Shown: in pieces, positions 46,911 to 59,843 of the stretch | How positions within the stretch are numbered: the first letter of the stretch is position 1 | Layout: each line of letters opens with the position of its first letter | DNA from: Lepus europaeus | Taxonomy: Eukaryota; Chordata; Mammalia; Lagomorpha; Leporidae | DNA length: 64,000 nt | Direction of reading: 5' to 3' | NCBI RefSeq assembly: GCF_033115175.1 | Contig: NC_084835.1 | Span: 61,238,448 to 61,302,447, forward strand | The notes under the pieces: model-generated | Told to the model about the DNA's origin: nothing | Database searches by the model: none | Seen by the model: only the letters and a program-made list of their open reading frames with translations | Made by a program: the position numbers and the translations under genes

Positions 46911-49900
46911 TATTTAGTAGCTTCATATTGATGTAATGTAGTTGCTTGAATTTTTGCTTGTTTTGTTCTAGATCATTTCCTAATGATTTAAAAAAGCGAC
47001 AACATCCAGACAAAGGACTCTCCTGACCTACGTGTATCACCAAAAATGCCCCCAGCCCAGCCTGCGGGCCTTCCTTGCCGCGTCGTCTCAGGCTGCGGAT
47101 GGCCGAGTGTGTTTCCACTGACTTCAATCTCCCTCCGCTGCAGTGCGTGACTATCAAAGCGCGTATGCACTAGGTGCTGTGCAGCATGTGACATGGACTC
47201 TCAAGATGCAATGATCCACTATCAGAAGAAAAGGGTTTGGTTTACCGTCTCCCTCAAATGAGGACCGCACTCCCTCTTGTATCTTGTCTCCGACACAAGC
47301 AAGGCTTCATTGTGCGATCCAGATGCCTGGCCCTGAAGTCACTCCGTCTTTGGTTACTACAGAAAAGCAGTCAATTCACCAAAGCCTGAGAATGGGGTGT
47401 GTTTCTTCTATTAGCCGTTTATTAAGTCAACAAGCTGAGCAATGACTGCATTTTTCTTTCTAACGTGTGGAAGCATTACGCATTTCGCAGTATTATTCCC
47501 TGAGCAGATGTCTCTTTTCACCATCTTCTTCCTTTCCTAGGAATATAAGGTTTCTTTTTCACTGGGGGATTTGTAAGCTGCAAGTACTTTGCAAGGTGTT
47601 CCTGGACAAACAGAGACGTGAAAATCACAGCATTATCCACAACGCGAGCCGCCAGCCGGTCTCATCAAGCCCTCAGTTAGTTCGTATTCTTTGGCTGAAT
47701 GTACTCCGCCGCCCCTGAAATCATCCTCTGTGCTTTGATTCCAGAAGCTGTAGAAATACCTGGGAGTTACTTGAATGGGGCAGTCGTCGAAGTACAAAAG
47801 ATAAGCAAGAAGCCTTTCACAGTCATTCAGCGAATGGCAGAATTTGACAGCCAAGATTCTAAAGGTTATAGTGAATCCCCTCCACATTAGTTTTGAGTAA
47901 CTAAGCCCATTCACCAGTTTTGTTGCTCAGCACATCCGTTCACCAATAAAAAGAAGCATTCAAAAAAAAATCAATATCTAAAGCCCATTAGGCAACTACC
48001 ACGCATTCATGGTTTCCTCCAGGCTGATGTTAACAAAGAAATCCCTACTCTTCTAATTTTGAAAGCCCCCAGTGGAGGCTGGCCACCCCATGGATATCTT
48101 TTTTTTTTTTTTTCTTATGAAAAGTACAATGCTCTCTTGGGTCACCTTCAAAACAGGGTTACATTCTTTCCCAGGGGTAGAGTTACTGTGGGATCAAGTC
48201 ACTGAGAAAGGTTGGCGAAGACAGAAAATGATTGCTCAGCGAGAACAGTGCAGGGCTGCCGTCTTTCCCTGTGTTTCTGCCCTTCCCAAGGTCATGGACA
48301 TGCAGCTTGGGCCCAAATGGATCTCTAGCAACGCACATCAACACGCCTGATCCTGGCGCACGCTGCTGTTTGTCTGACAGCTGCGTGTGCTTCAGCCAAG
48401 GCTTCAGCGTGGGTGACCTATCCAGGCCTGCAGAGGAAAGCTCACCCTACAATTTCCCACTGAGTCAGGAGGTCAAGCAGGAATTCCACTGATGTCTTTA
48501 AATAGTCCTGGCTGCCATAAGCTACCATGGGAGAGGACTTGGGAGTGTGCCGGCAGGGATGTGCTGGTCTCCAGTTGTTGCTGGAGGGAACTTGAGAGGG
48601 GACTTCCTGAGCTGCCTCCAAGGGACCCTGCCCGGTAAGGTCTGTTTGCAATGGTTCAATAGACGAGCTTGGGCACAAATGTGCTAATGGGATGGTGGCA
48701 TCTGATAGCAGCAGGAAATAGCTTCCTTTTTTACGGATGGAAAAATTGACTTTGGGCTGTGTTGGGAAAATCACTCGCTCCTATGAATAGGTTACATGAA
48801 CTGCATTTGAGAAGCCCTGGAAAAAGCAAGCAAGCAACAACTCCACAGTACAGTGGGGTAAGCTCAGAACCACAGAGTGAGCAGCCATTACTTTGCTGCT
48901 CTTTACAAATGGGTGGGAACAAGTGGGGGAGATGTTAGGGCTGGATGACAGCAGTGAGTGAGGGGTTTGGTCCGCTCATCGCAACCTCATTTTTTTGTTT
49001 ACTGTTCTTTGGTCCATGAGACTAGTCTACACCAAGTGGTGTGTTACTCTTTTCTTGTATCTCTCTTCAGCAGGGATCTCAGCTTACCACTCATGTGGGT
49101 CTGTCTCTTTCACTGAACTGGGAGCTCCCAGTAGAAGAAACAAAATGTTACTCCTCTGAATTTCCTAACTCAGTATCCAGACTGCAGAGAGTGCTGATAA
49201 GTCAAAGTTTAATTGAATGAAACTAACCGTAATAAGAAGTTACACAAGTCTTTGCAACAACCAACCCACGATCCCGAGTCTTGATAGCATTTGCTTTATT
49301 CTGTAGAAAAAAGTGACAAGGAACCAGAGCACCTGGCTCCGCACTGACCTGAAGGCACTGTCCTTTCTTTACTGCCACCTGGCCACCTTCTCATTCTCAT
49401 TCTTTAACTCGGAGTGCGTATCAATGTCTTGGGGCTCCTGGCTGCTACGATCTCCATGAGATCCAATGACCCTGCTGCAGGAACACACATTGCTCATCCT
49501 GCTGCCTGTGTTTCACTAACAGCTGTGCACTCTTAAAATAAAAAACAAAACAAGTTTCATGCCTTCACAGAGCCTGCTCTCCAAAGAACTTTTAAATGTC
49601 ACTAATTTTTTTAAAATATCTACACATGAAGGCCAAGCAGCCAATATTCCGTCCTCTGAATTTTCAAAGGGCAATTGCATATCTAGCATGGTTTTTCTAC
49701 ACCTTGCTGCCTGCTACCTGCCTTTTGGCCATTATTTTCCCAATTACTAGCTTATCTCCGAGAGGGCAAATCAAGGAAAGGGGAAAAGTGAATTAGAAAA
49801 GGATAATTTGACTATGGGCTAGGATCGCTAGAAAAGAAATTCAGGAATGTGACTAAGGTTGGAAAAGGGCTTGTGAAAGACAGTTGAAACTGCACAATAA

Positions 49901-50565
49901 CATTGCCTCATAGTTATCATCTGAAAAATCATCACCCTGTTACTCACCACCAGACATAAACATAAGCAGGCTGATTCTTACTCTACAATCATTTAAAAAA
50001 TTTCCTATGATTATTTCCCCAGAACTCCAGGGACAAGCTTTGCCTGGTTTGGTCCTGGGCAATGGAGCATGGCTCCGGCTTGCCCTTTGGTCCCAAGTAA
50101 TGCTTGATGGAGGCTGTTGGAGGAACGTGTCTTGCTATTGCCACCGGCCATCGGTTGCTGCTTCAAAGATGGAAAGCACCTAAAAGCAGAAGTCCCCAAT
50201 GCCCCCAGACCATCCATGGCACACAGTATGTCCTGGTTTGCCTTTCGCATGCACACCTGTTGTCCATGCTTCCCAAGAATCTCAGTACTCCTCAGAAGAC
50301 TCAGAACAGTTCGATCTCTCTGGAGAAAACTAAGAGCCTGCTTCCATTAGTGCGTGGATGAGGTGAATATAACAATCGGAGGTTCTTAAAAACAGAGAGT
50401 GAAAAACACAGGCTTCCCCCGATGGATATTCAACCACTGTTTAGTGGCTATTAGCAAAAGCATTGAAATATACTAGCAGGAAGAGTAGGTCGTTTGCTTT
50501 AGAGAAGCACCGGAAGTGACCGAGTGCAGAGGCGCTGGCTCCCGTCCATACTCCCGGTGCCCACA
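46911..50565. other. Repeat-poor flank downstream of LRRC30
   Basis: No SINE, LTR or DNA transposon was recognised in 3.6 kb. It probably contains the LRRC30 3' UTR (from 50565 down to about 49.3 kb) and possible conserved non-coding sequence. Confidence 0.45.
49295..49300 (-). terminator. Candidate poly(A) signal for LRRC30
   Basis: On the minus strand an AATAAA lies about 1.27 kb after the LRRC30 stop and is followed after roughly 25 nt by a GT-rich stretch (about 49262-49275), the usual arrangement of a cleavage site. An ATTAAA also lies near 49207. A chance hexamer is quite possible. Confidence 0.3.
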
Positions 50566-51830
<1,265 letters not shown>

Positions 51831-52574
51831 AAGCAGGTCACAGGGCGGTTGCGTATAATTTTACCCTCCCAGCTTTTCTTGGGTATTATGCTTGAGCACA
51901 GTGATTGGCAAGCCCATCTCTCAAAAGAAGCAAAAGTGGAAGAAGCAGGCCACACAAACAGCAGTCCACCTGGGCGCTCCTGGAACCCCTCCGGATAGCT
52001 TGAGAGTGAAACCGGGGTGGTCGCTGACGACAGAGGGGTGTTCCCCAAGAGGGTGTCATCCAGGCCTGTCCCAAACATTAATCAAATGTGTTATTCGTGA
52101 GAAAATAACAAAACCCGGAAACTTCCAGACCTAAGGATTTTACAGTGTGCTTGTAAGAGGTGATTTTTGAGGCAGGAGTGAAAGGGTGTCGGGACACTTC
52201 ACTCCCATGTCAGCCACAGGAGCCCTGGGCTCATCTGATTGGCAGTGGACCCTGGGACCTAATCTCCCCCAGCCAGGAGCTCACTCTGGGTCAGGGAATG
52301 TGCAAGTCCATTGCCATGACTGAGGCCCAGTGCCTGGGCAGGCGAAGCTGCAGATTGCAGGCAATGGGAGAGTTCTTCCCTCTCCCCTGGCATCTGAAAT
52401 GCCTAACCTCTTTCAACTGAGCGGGCCCCAGGGATTCTTAGACAAAGGTGGAGATTTTGGACACTCTTGCAATGGTGCACTTGAGTGTCCTCGCTGTCAG
52501 TTGGTGGTGGTGGTGGGGGGAGCTGTAATGTGGCTAAATGTGCATGCCAAGTTTTTGGTGCATATCAAGCCTTA
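51831..52574. other. Repeat-free flank upstream of LRRC30
   Basis: Unique sequence that ends at the Tigger-type element; a distal promoter or 5' non-coding exon could lie here but none is visible. Confidence 0.4.
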
Positions 52575-52576
52575 TA

Positions 52577-52773
52577 GAGTCACGCACCACATCCAATACT
52601 ACAGTGGTGGCCCACGTGTGTGACTGTGGTTCTATAAGGCCACATGCCCTAGTGGCATTGTAGTCATCTTAGTTTGTGTATGTATGCTCTGATGTGCATT
52701 CACTTGATGATGAAAGCGCTTAACGAGACATTTCGCAGAACGAGTATCCCTGTCACTAAGCAGTGCGTGACTG
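52577..52773. mobile_element. Short Tigger-type (TcMar) DNA transposon with visible inverted ends
   Basis: A 197-bp element has inverted ends (GAGTCACGCACCAC at the left against CAGTCACGCACTGC read from the right) and TA on each side (52575-52576, 52774-52775). Inner segments CGCTTAACGA and TTTCGCAGAACG (52718-52742) resemble the Tigger family whose ends read CAGTCATGCG. It is a non-coding internal-deletion derivative. Confidence 0.7.
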
Positions 52774-52938
52774 TATGAGTCTATGCAAATTCACACAGCA
52801 GTAGATTTCTGTTGCTAAAAATGAGTTCTGCTTCCATTTTCCTTCAAAAAGTATGAGAAATGGTGCTTGGGTATCTCAAAGAGGAGTCAATAGCAGGAGA
52901 TGGGATACTCTGAGAAAGAATTGACAGCTTTATTCTCT

Positions 52939-53274
52939 CTTTTTTTAAAGATTTTATTTATTTATTTATTTGACAGGTAGAGTTATAGACAGTGAGAGAG
53001 AGAGAGACAGAAAGGTCTTCCTTCTGCTGGTTCACTCCCCAAATGGCCGCAATGGCCGGAGCTGTGCTGATCCGAAGCCAGGAGCCACGTGCTTCTTTCT
53101 GGTCTCCCATGCGTGTGCAGGGGCCTAAGCACTTGGGCCATCCTCCACTGCCCTCCCAGGCCACAGCAGAGAGCTGGACTGGAAGAGGAGCAACTGGGAC
53201 AAGAACGCGGCGCCCATATGGGATGCTAGCGCCGCAGGCAGAGGATTAACCAAGTGAGCCACAGCGCCGGCCCC
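52939..53274 (-). mobile_element. CSINE, intermediate type, full length
   Basis: Reversed: AAAGATTTTATTTATTTATT to CACAGCGCCGGCCCC. Perfect 17-bp target duplication TGACAGCTTTATTCTCT at 52922-52938 and 53275-53291. Confidence 0.95.
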
Positions 53275-53383
53275 TGACAGCTTTATTCTCTATGACAATC
53301 ATCTCTCTTCTCGCTTGGTACATTTTTTTCCAATGAATATGTTTTCAGCACTTATCAATAGCCAAGATTTATTGAATCTTTAC

Positions 53384-53694
53384 CTTTTTTAGTTTGTTTT
53401 AAAGGCAGAGACACAGAGACAAACAGACAGAGATCCGCCATCCACTGGTTCATTCTTCAAATGCCCACGACAGCAGGGACTGTTCAGGCCAACAACAAGA
53501 GCCCAGAACTCAATCCAGGTCTCCCATGTGGCTGGCAAGTACTCAATGACTTGGACCATTACCTACTACCTTCCAGCGTTCACATTAGCAAGAAACTGGA
53601 ATAGGAAGTGGAGCCAGGACTCTAGCTCGGGCATTTTGATATGGAATGAGAATGTCCTAGCAGCGTTTTAAGTGCTGCACCAAATGCTTGCCCC
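53384..53694 (-). mobile_element. CSINE, older type, full length
   Basis: Reversed, worn. Target duplication TTATTGAATCTTTAC / TTACTGAATCTTTAC at 53369-53383 and 53695-53709. Confidence 0.9.
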
Positions 53695-53733
53695 TTACTG
53701 AATCTTTACTGCGTGAAAATCACTGGACCACGT

Positions 53734-53772
53734 ACATATCCATATCCATATCCATATCCATATCCATATCCA
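53734..53772 (+). repeat. Hexanucleotide (CCATAT)n
   Basis: About six perfect units of CCATAT. Confidence 0.9.
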
Positions 53773-54164
53773 AAGTGATAGCACAACTCCCCTAACTCAT
53801 GGTTATTAACATATAGTACACTGACAATGCCTGATGGGAACTCCAAAATTGATCATTGTTCCAGAAATGGTAGACACATATAGTTCCCACCTCCACCTGT
53901 AAACATGCCCCAGGAGTCTCTCAATGGGCATTCTCCATGTGTTTGATTTTTATTCTGACCTTGAACATGAACTTTACAATTTCTTCAAGGCCAATCAAAC
54001 CTATTGCTGTGAAGCAACCCTCATTCATCTTCCATTCGCTTTATATTTGCAGTACATTTAGTTCTGGCACCATGGTAGACATTTTTATATGTTCTATTTG
54101 ATATTGTAAGGTGGGTAAAGTTTGTATTATTACCGTTGTGTTAAACATGAGGAAGCCAAGAGAC
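53773..54164. other. Unique sequence
   Basis: Nothing recognised. Confidence 0.45.
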
Positions 54165-54405
54165 AGGCCCCTTGAGACGCCACTTGGGAAGCGTGCATCC
54201 CGCTATGGAGTGCCCGGTTTGAGTCCTGTTTCCTCTGCTTTTCATTCCAGCTTCGTGCTAATGCACACCTGGGAAGCAGCAGGTGATGGTCAAGTGTGTG
54301 GGTTCTTGCCACCCATGTGGGAAGCCATGATGGAGTTCTAGGCTTCTGGCTTTGGCCTGACCCAGCCTGGCTCTTGCAGACATTTGGGGAATCAGCAGAT
54401 GGAAG
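54165..54405 (+). mobile_element. CSINE, older type, tail lost
   Basis: GCATCCCGCTATGGAGTGCC, CGGTTTGAGTCCTGTTTCC, TTGCCACCCATGTGGGAAGC and CATTTGGGGAATCAGCAG. Confidence 0.75.
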
Positions 54406-54409
54406 GAGT

Positions 54410-54680
54410 CAGGAGTCAGAACCGGAATACCTGGGCATTGATCCTGTTGGTGACACTGACTGCTTTTGTGTCATTTAATGTAGCTGAAGCTTAGCTTCCT
54501 CATATATATCGTATGTCTTTTCAATTTTTCTTCATTTTCCTCTTTCTGTAATTTGAAAAGCTACTTAGCTTGTCTGTGTTCCACTTCCTCATATGTAAAA
54601 TGCAGGCACTAAGTGTGGCTAGCCTATAAGGTTGCTATGGAATGAAAGGAGTCAGTGTTCAAACAATACACAGAGCAGGG
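54410..54680 (+). mobile_element. MIR
   Basis: CTGGGCATTGATCCTG, TGTCATTTAATGTAGCTGAA, TTCCTCATATGTAAAATGCA, TATAAGGTTGCTATGGAATG and CAATACACAGAGCAGG follow the MIR plan, with an extra AT-rich insertion in the middle. Confidence 0.6.
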
Positions 54681-56169
54681 CTTCGTACACAGCCAGGACA
54701 CCTGCCAGAGCACAGGGAGATGGTCACTTCCACAGCCCCTGAGCACCTTCACCAGCACAATACCCCTCCTTTCACCCACGCCACACCCAATCAGCTCTTC
54801 CTGGGGCACCTGCACTTTTCTAGTACACAAAACACTTAGGGACTGTTTCTCAGGGAGACTCAAAGTGAATAGCTTTTCTCTGTACGTCAAGTTCTTCCTC
54901 CAAGATCATTTATCCTCATTTCGTTCACCATCTCATGTCTCAGCTCATGTTTGCTGTTGGCTCAATTAGAGCTCCAGCTTCTTGTTCGCCCAGAGTCCTA
55001 GAACAATTCTGAGGACACAGTAGGCACTCACTCAATGCTTGCTCTTGGCTCCACTGGAAACTGGATGTGAGAAAAGAACAATACAAAAGGCAGTGGTATC
55101 CTGTTTGCTTTGCATTGCTTCCTCAATACTGCATTTTAATATGTGCCTGTGAACATGTGCCTTGGAACATTACCCCGTCCTCTGGGCTGAGCTGCTCACA
55201 GAACCCGGATTTAACCTCCAACCAAAGCATGTCAGACACAAGTCTATTTCTCCTGCAGGAGGGGCCTTGGCACCTTCGCATGAGTCAGGGCTGCTCAGTC
55301 TCTCTGTGCCTTCCCCTGGGTTTCCTCTTCATGGGTCTGTGGTGAAGATCCATGCAATGACATAAGTAAAACAAGCAACAACAACAACAACACCTGCACC
55401 ACCTCTAGGCAGCCTAATGCAGTCCATCCTGCCTTCTGTGGCCTACCAAGTTCCAGAATGTTCTAGAAGTCTGTTCACATCAACCCACTGCTCAAAGACA
55501 CCCCCCAGTGACACACCTGAGCCCTCAGACTGCCCATGTAGTTCATGGTCACACACCTGCCTGCATCGCAGTCTCTTAGCCTAGTATCCACCCCCGCCCC
55601 CAACACACATACTCTTGACATTCCAGCAACACTGAAGTGGTAACTGGCTCCTCTGCCTGGCCCTGGGCTTCACAACCCTGTCCCTTTGTTCATGCAGGTC
55701 CTGGACTCCATGTGGATTTCACTACAAATGTTTCTGGTAACACAAGGCAGAGCCACATCCTCAGGGAACCCATCGCTGTCCCCTCACCTTCCCCCTGGCC
55801 TACCTGGCAACCTTTCTCCCTTCCCAGAGCACCCAAGGATTACCTTTGTCACAGAGTTCATCAATCTATAGAGCAGCAGGGACAATTTCACCCCTAAGGG
55901 GACATTTGGCAGGGTTTGGAGATATATTGGGCCATCAACTGAGGGCGAAGGGCCTGTTACTGACACCTAAGGGGTAGAGGCCAAGGGTATTGCTAACACC
56001 CTGCAATGCCAGGACAGTCTGCAGCAGGAAAAATTACCTGGCCCCAAACCTCAAGAGTCAGAGGAATGCACTACCCCTGGGAATTCTGCTCTGGTGCCAG
56101 TCTCTCCACCACATTATAAACACAATTCTCAAGATTCTCAAGTCTGGAGTTAAAGCTTGCATATATAAT
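54681..56169. other. Unique sequence
   Basis: Overlapping frames below 105 codons, no motif. 55440-55620 may be very old L2 but is too worn to call. Confidence 0.4.
55373..55393 (+). repeat. (CAA)n
   Basis: Seven CAA units in unique sequence. Confidence 0.8.
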
Positions 56170-56446
56170 TTATTTTTTAAAGGTTGAGTTGTTCATTTGA
56201 AAGGCAGAGTTACAGAAAGACAGGGAGAGAGAGAGAGAGAGGGAGGGAGAGAGAGAGAAAGAGAGGTCTTCCATCTGCCGGTTCACTCTCTAAATGGTTC
56301 AGGGCCGGGCCAAGCTGAAGCCAGGAGCCCGGAACTCCTCCAGGTCTCCCACATGGTGCAGGGGCCTAAGTACTTGGACCATCTTCCAGGACACCCAGGA
56401 CTCGAACTAGCCCCCATATGGGAAGTTGGGATTACAGGTGGCTCTT
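56170..56446 (-). mobile_element. CSINE, older type, with internal deletion
   Basis: Reversed: TTTATTTTTTAAAGG, GAAAGGCAGAGTTACAG, a GA tract, CGGTTCACTCTCTAAATGG, then a jump to GACTCGAACTAGCCCCCAT. Confidence 0.8.
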
Positions 56447-56764
56447 GGAGCTAACTGTTCTCCATCATGGTTTATTCCCCAGGGCCCAGGATATCACTTT
56501 ATGTGTAATTCCTCCCCTGCTACTTCCTCCCATGTGTGAATCAAATACATTCTGTTTTGAGATGGTCACTACCTCTCCGTGTCCTATTTCGGAACCTCCA
56601 CAATCAGAAATGTCGATGATCATTTGTCACCTGGAGTCAAACCCTTAGGTGCCCCAGAATGACCCTGCTGGCATTACGCTCAGGAAGAGAACCTGCACAC
56701 AAGGCTGCTTCATGTCTTTGGAATGGGAACATCGATAGCTCCAGCCCATCACCCAATGGGATGC
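56447..56764. other. Unique sequence
   Basis: Nothing recognised. Confidence 0.45.
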
Positions 56765-56780
56765 AGAAATCACAGGACAA

Positions 56781-57136
56781 AGGCCGGCGCCGCGGCTCAC
56801 TAGGCTATTCCTCCGCCTTGCGGCGCCAGCACACCAGGTTCTAGTCCTGGTCGGGGCACCGATCCTGTCCCGGTTGCCCCTCTTCCAGGCCAGCTCTCTG
56901 CTGTGGCCAGGGAGTGCAGTGGAGGATGGCCCAAGTCCTTGGGCCCTGCACCCCATGGGAGACCAGGAGAAGCACCTGGCTCCTGCCATCGGATCAGCGC
57001 GGTGGGCCGGCCGCAGCGCGCCTACCGCGGCGGCCATTGGAGGGTGAACCAACGGCAAAAGGAAGACCTTTCTCTCTGTCTCTCTCTCACTGTCCACTCT
57101 GCCTGTCAAAAAATAAAAAATAAAAATAAAAAAAAA
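56781..57136 (+). mobile_element. CSINE, young type, full length, beside the U2 fragment
   Basis: Close to an ideal young copy (GGCCGGCGCCGCGGCTCACT head, GCGGCGGCCATTGGAGGG, CTGCCTGTC and an A-rich tail). Perfect 16-bp target duplication AGAAATCACAGGACAA at 56765-56780 and 57137-57152. Confidence 0.97.
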
Positions 57137-57161
57137 AGAAATCACAGGACAAGTGCAACTC

Positions 57162-57199
57162 AACACTTGATCTTAGCCAAAAGGCCGAGAAGACATGGG
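57162..57199 (-). pseudogene. Retroposed 5' fragment of U2 snRNA
   Basis: Read on the minus strand, 57192-57163 matches about nucleotides 5-34 of U2 snRNA, including CTTCTCGGCC, TTTTGGC and TAAGATCAAG. It stops just before the branch-point-pairing element, so it cannot be a working snRNA. The insert is flanked by a 15-bp direct repeat (GGACAAGTGCAACTC at 57147-57161 and 57200-57214), the mark of target-primed insertion. There is no poly(A) tail. A CSINE later landed inside the left copy of this repeat. Confidence 0.85.
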
Positions 57200-57321
57200 G
57201 GACAAGTGCAACTCTAAGAAAACATGGTGTCTACTTTTTGCTGGCCAACATTTTACAAAATCATCTCAACAAATCCAAATTTGGCTTTTTAAAATGCTGC
57301 CTTCAGAGTGAGACCCATTGT

Positions 57322-57512
57322 GTTATTCTGCTGTGTGAAGTGAGGCCCATCACTTGAGCCATCTGAACCTCAATTTTCCACTCTGGGACATGGGGATTTC
57401 TCTTGCAGTTTAAATAAGATGCGGCAGGTAAAGAGCTTAGCATGGGCCCTGACACACAGTAAAATAATTCCTAAGTAGTAGTGGTGATGAGCTACTGTTA
57501 TTATTATCCTAC
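57322..57512 (+). mobile_element. MIR
   Basis: GCCCATCACTTGAGCCATCT, AACCTCAATTTTCC, TGGGGATTTCTCTTGC, GTAAAGAGCTTAGCATGGGC and CTGACACACAGTAAAATAAT are MIR-like in order. Confidence 0.65.
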
Positions 57513-57921
57513 TAGGGCTGTGTGAACTAACAAATGTGTATCTTTGTAGAAGCAAGAGGTAGGAACTGCGTTGTTCTGTGCATTTTCCTCCTGGGCCGAC
57601 TCTGGAACTCCAGACCCCAGTACTCTCTGCGTCTCCTTGTTTGCTCTCCATGGAGCAGGTAACCAGTGAAGGCTCCCACAGTCCTGCTCATCTGGAACTG
57701 ACCCATGAACTGATCTTCATGCTTCATGCACTGAAGGAAAGGTGGAATAAACAGGTGCTTAGATAAAAAGTCAAGGGAGTCAGCAAATCCCAAATCGGCA
57801 TTCTGAACCTTACACCTGTGTCAGAAAGCAAGGTCAGACTTCAAGAGCCGGGAGAGTCTTTGTCACATCCTCAGCCCCCAGCTTCATTAAAGCTCCAATC
57901 TTCTTTAGACAAGTTTTAAAT
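57513..57921. other. Unique sequence
   Basis: Nothing recognised. Confidence 0.45.
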
Positions 57922-57933
57922 TAGTGTAATAGT

Positions 57934-58266
57934 GGGGGCCGGCGCCATGGCACAGTAGGTTAATCCTCCACCTGCAGCGCCAGCATCCCATATGGGTGCC
58001 GGTTCTAGTCCCAGCTGCTCCTTTTCCAATCCAGCTCTTTGCTGTTGTCTGGGAAAGCAGTGGAGGATGGCCCAAGTCCTGGGGTCCCTGCACCCACGTG
58101 GGTGACCCAGAAGAAGCTCTTGGCTCCTGGCTTTAGATCTGCTCAGCTCCAGCAATTGCGGCCATTTGGGGAGTGAACCAGCGGGCGGAAGACCTCTCTC
58201 TCTGTCTCTCCCTCTCGTTGTCTGTAACTCTACCTCTCAATAAATAAAATCTTCAAAAAAAAAATA
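57934..58266 (+). mobile_element. CSINE, intermediate type, full length
   Basis: GGGGCCGGCGCCATGGCACA to AATAAATAAAATCTTC. Perfect 12-bp target duplication TAGTGTAATAGT at 57922-57933 and 58267-58278. Confidence 0.95.
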
Positions 58267-58376
58267 TAGTGTAATAGTATAGCTTAATCAATTGATAAAT
58301 GTCTAAGAAAAAGAAAAACATAGCAACTAAGTTTAGCCTAGGGGAGCATATAGTCTCTTTAAAAAAAAAAAAAAAG

Positions 58377-58690
58377 GTCATTTGTTTGTTTATTTGCAAG
58401 ACAGAGTGACAGACAAAGTAAGAGAGAATTCCTATCCGCTGGTTCACTCCCCAAATGCTCAAAACAGCCAGGGCTGGGCCAGGCCACAGCCAGAAACCCA
58501 GAACACCATCTGAGTCTCCCACGTGGGTGGCAGGGCCCCTCGTACTTTGGCCATCATTGGCCGCCTTCTCAGGCTCATTAACAGGAAGCTGGCTCAGGAG
58601 CAGAGTAGCTGGGACTTGAACCAGGCACTCCAGTATGGGGTGTGGGTCCGCAGAGTGAGGGCTACACACACTGTACCACAATGCACCCCC
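58377..58690 (-). mobile_element. CSINE, older type
   Basis: Reversed: TTTGTTTGTTTATTTGC, CCGCTGGTTCACTCCCC, CAGGGCTGGGCCAGGCC, GGGACTTGAACCAGGCAC and a worn head. Confidence 0.85.
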
Positions 58691-58892
58691 ATACAGTCCC
58701 TCTCTGAGGGCCAGGCCTTTCTAATAGGAGATCTAAACCATGCACAGTGTGTGTTTAATGTATGTGCTGATAAATTATAATAAACAATAATCTCATTTCA
58801 AAGCTCCCCCAATCTACCTAATACAGTTTCAATCTCACATTTTGTCTGATCTAAATGAATTCCCATCCTCCTGTCGAAGAAGGGAGGCAGAG

Positions 58893-59165
58893 CAGCAAAG
58901 AGCCCAGACCCCAGTGTCAACAGAGATTCCACGCCCAGTTTCAAATCCTCGGTTAAGAGTTGGGTTTGGTCATTTTTTGCTTAGTCATTTGCTTAGTCAT
59001 TTCTAGCTGTGTGGCCTTGGGCCCATCACCAGCCTCATTAAGCCTTTGGAATTGCTGTGATTTGGGTTTAAGGGAGATGAGGCAGGGTGACTGCCTCGCA
59101 TGGCTCCCAGCACACAGTGAAGTAACTGTTGACTATCAGTGGTGATGACTTCTGTCATTATGGCT
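58893..59165 (+). mobile_element. MIR
   Basis: AGAGCCCAGACCCCAG, CAGTTTCAAATCCTCGG, TAGCTGTGTGGCCTTGGGCC, CATCACCAGCCTCATTAAGC and CAGCACACAGTGAAGTAACT are strong MIR core matches. Confidence 0.7.
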
Positions 59166-59249
59166 ATCCTACCAGTCTTGTGACTGTAGGCAAATTTCAG
59201 CCTTGCTGAGCTTCTGCTTGCTTTGTGTTCGGAAATTAGAAATGGAACA

Positions 59250-59608
59250 TGAGGCTGGTGCTGCGGCTCACTAGGCTAATCCTCTGCCTGTGGTGCCGGT
59301 ACCCTGGGTTCTAGTCCCGGTTGGGGTGCCGGATTCTGTCCCGGTTGCTCCTCTTCCAGTCCAGCTCTCTGCTATGGCCCAGGAAGGCAATGGAGGATGG
59401 CCCAAGTCCTTGGGCCCTGCACCCACATGGGAGATCAGGAGGAAGCACCTGGCTCCTGGCTTCATATTAGAGCCAGCGTGCTGGCTGTAACGGCCATTTG
59501 TAGGGTGAACCAATGGAAGGAAGACCTTTCTCTCTGTCTCTCTCTCTCTCACTGTCTAACTCTGCCTGTCAAAAAAAAAAAAAATTGAAGAAGAAAGAAA
59601 GAAATGAA
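59250..59608 (+). mobile_element. CSINE, intermediate type, full length
   Basis: GAGGCTGGTGCTGCGGCTCA to CTGCCTGTC and an A/G-rich tail. Target duplication AGAAATGGAACA at 59238-59249 and 59609-59620. Confidence 0.93.
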
Positions 59609-59843
59609 AGAAATGGAACACAAACAACACTGGCCCAGAGTTGGAGCCCCATAAGTGACACTGGACATCATTGTCTTGGTGATTACTTGACTTTAAGTGA
59701 TTGTTCTTTAGCTTAAAGAAAGGGAGTTAATGCTAAAAACGTTAGAAATCCCCTGTGCATGTGAGAAGGGAATGAAAGAAAACAGAGAATAGAAACCACT
59801 TTGGGTATCTAATACAGGGAATGAAGTTTAAAGTTGTGTTCTG

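Noticed and set aside
56781-57136. CSINE heads read as tRNA genes
   Set aside because: They hold box A and B-like promoters inherited from a tRNA but do not fold as a tRNA and are followed by the SINE body.
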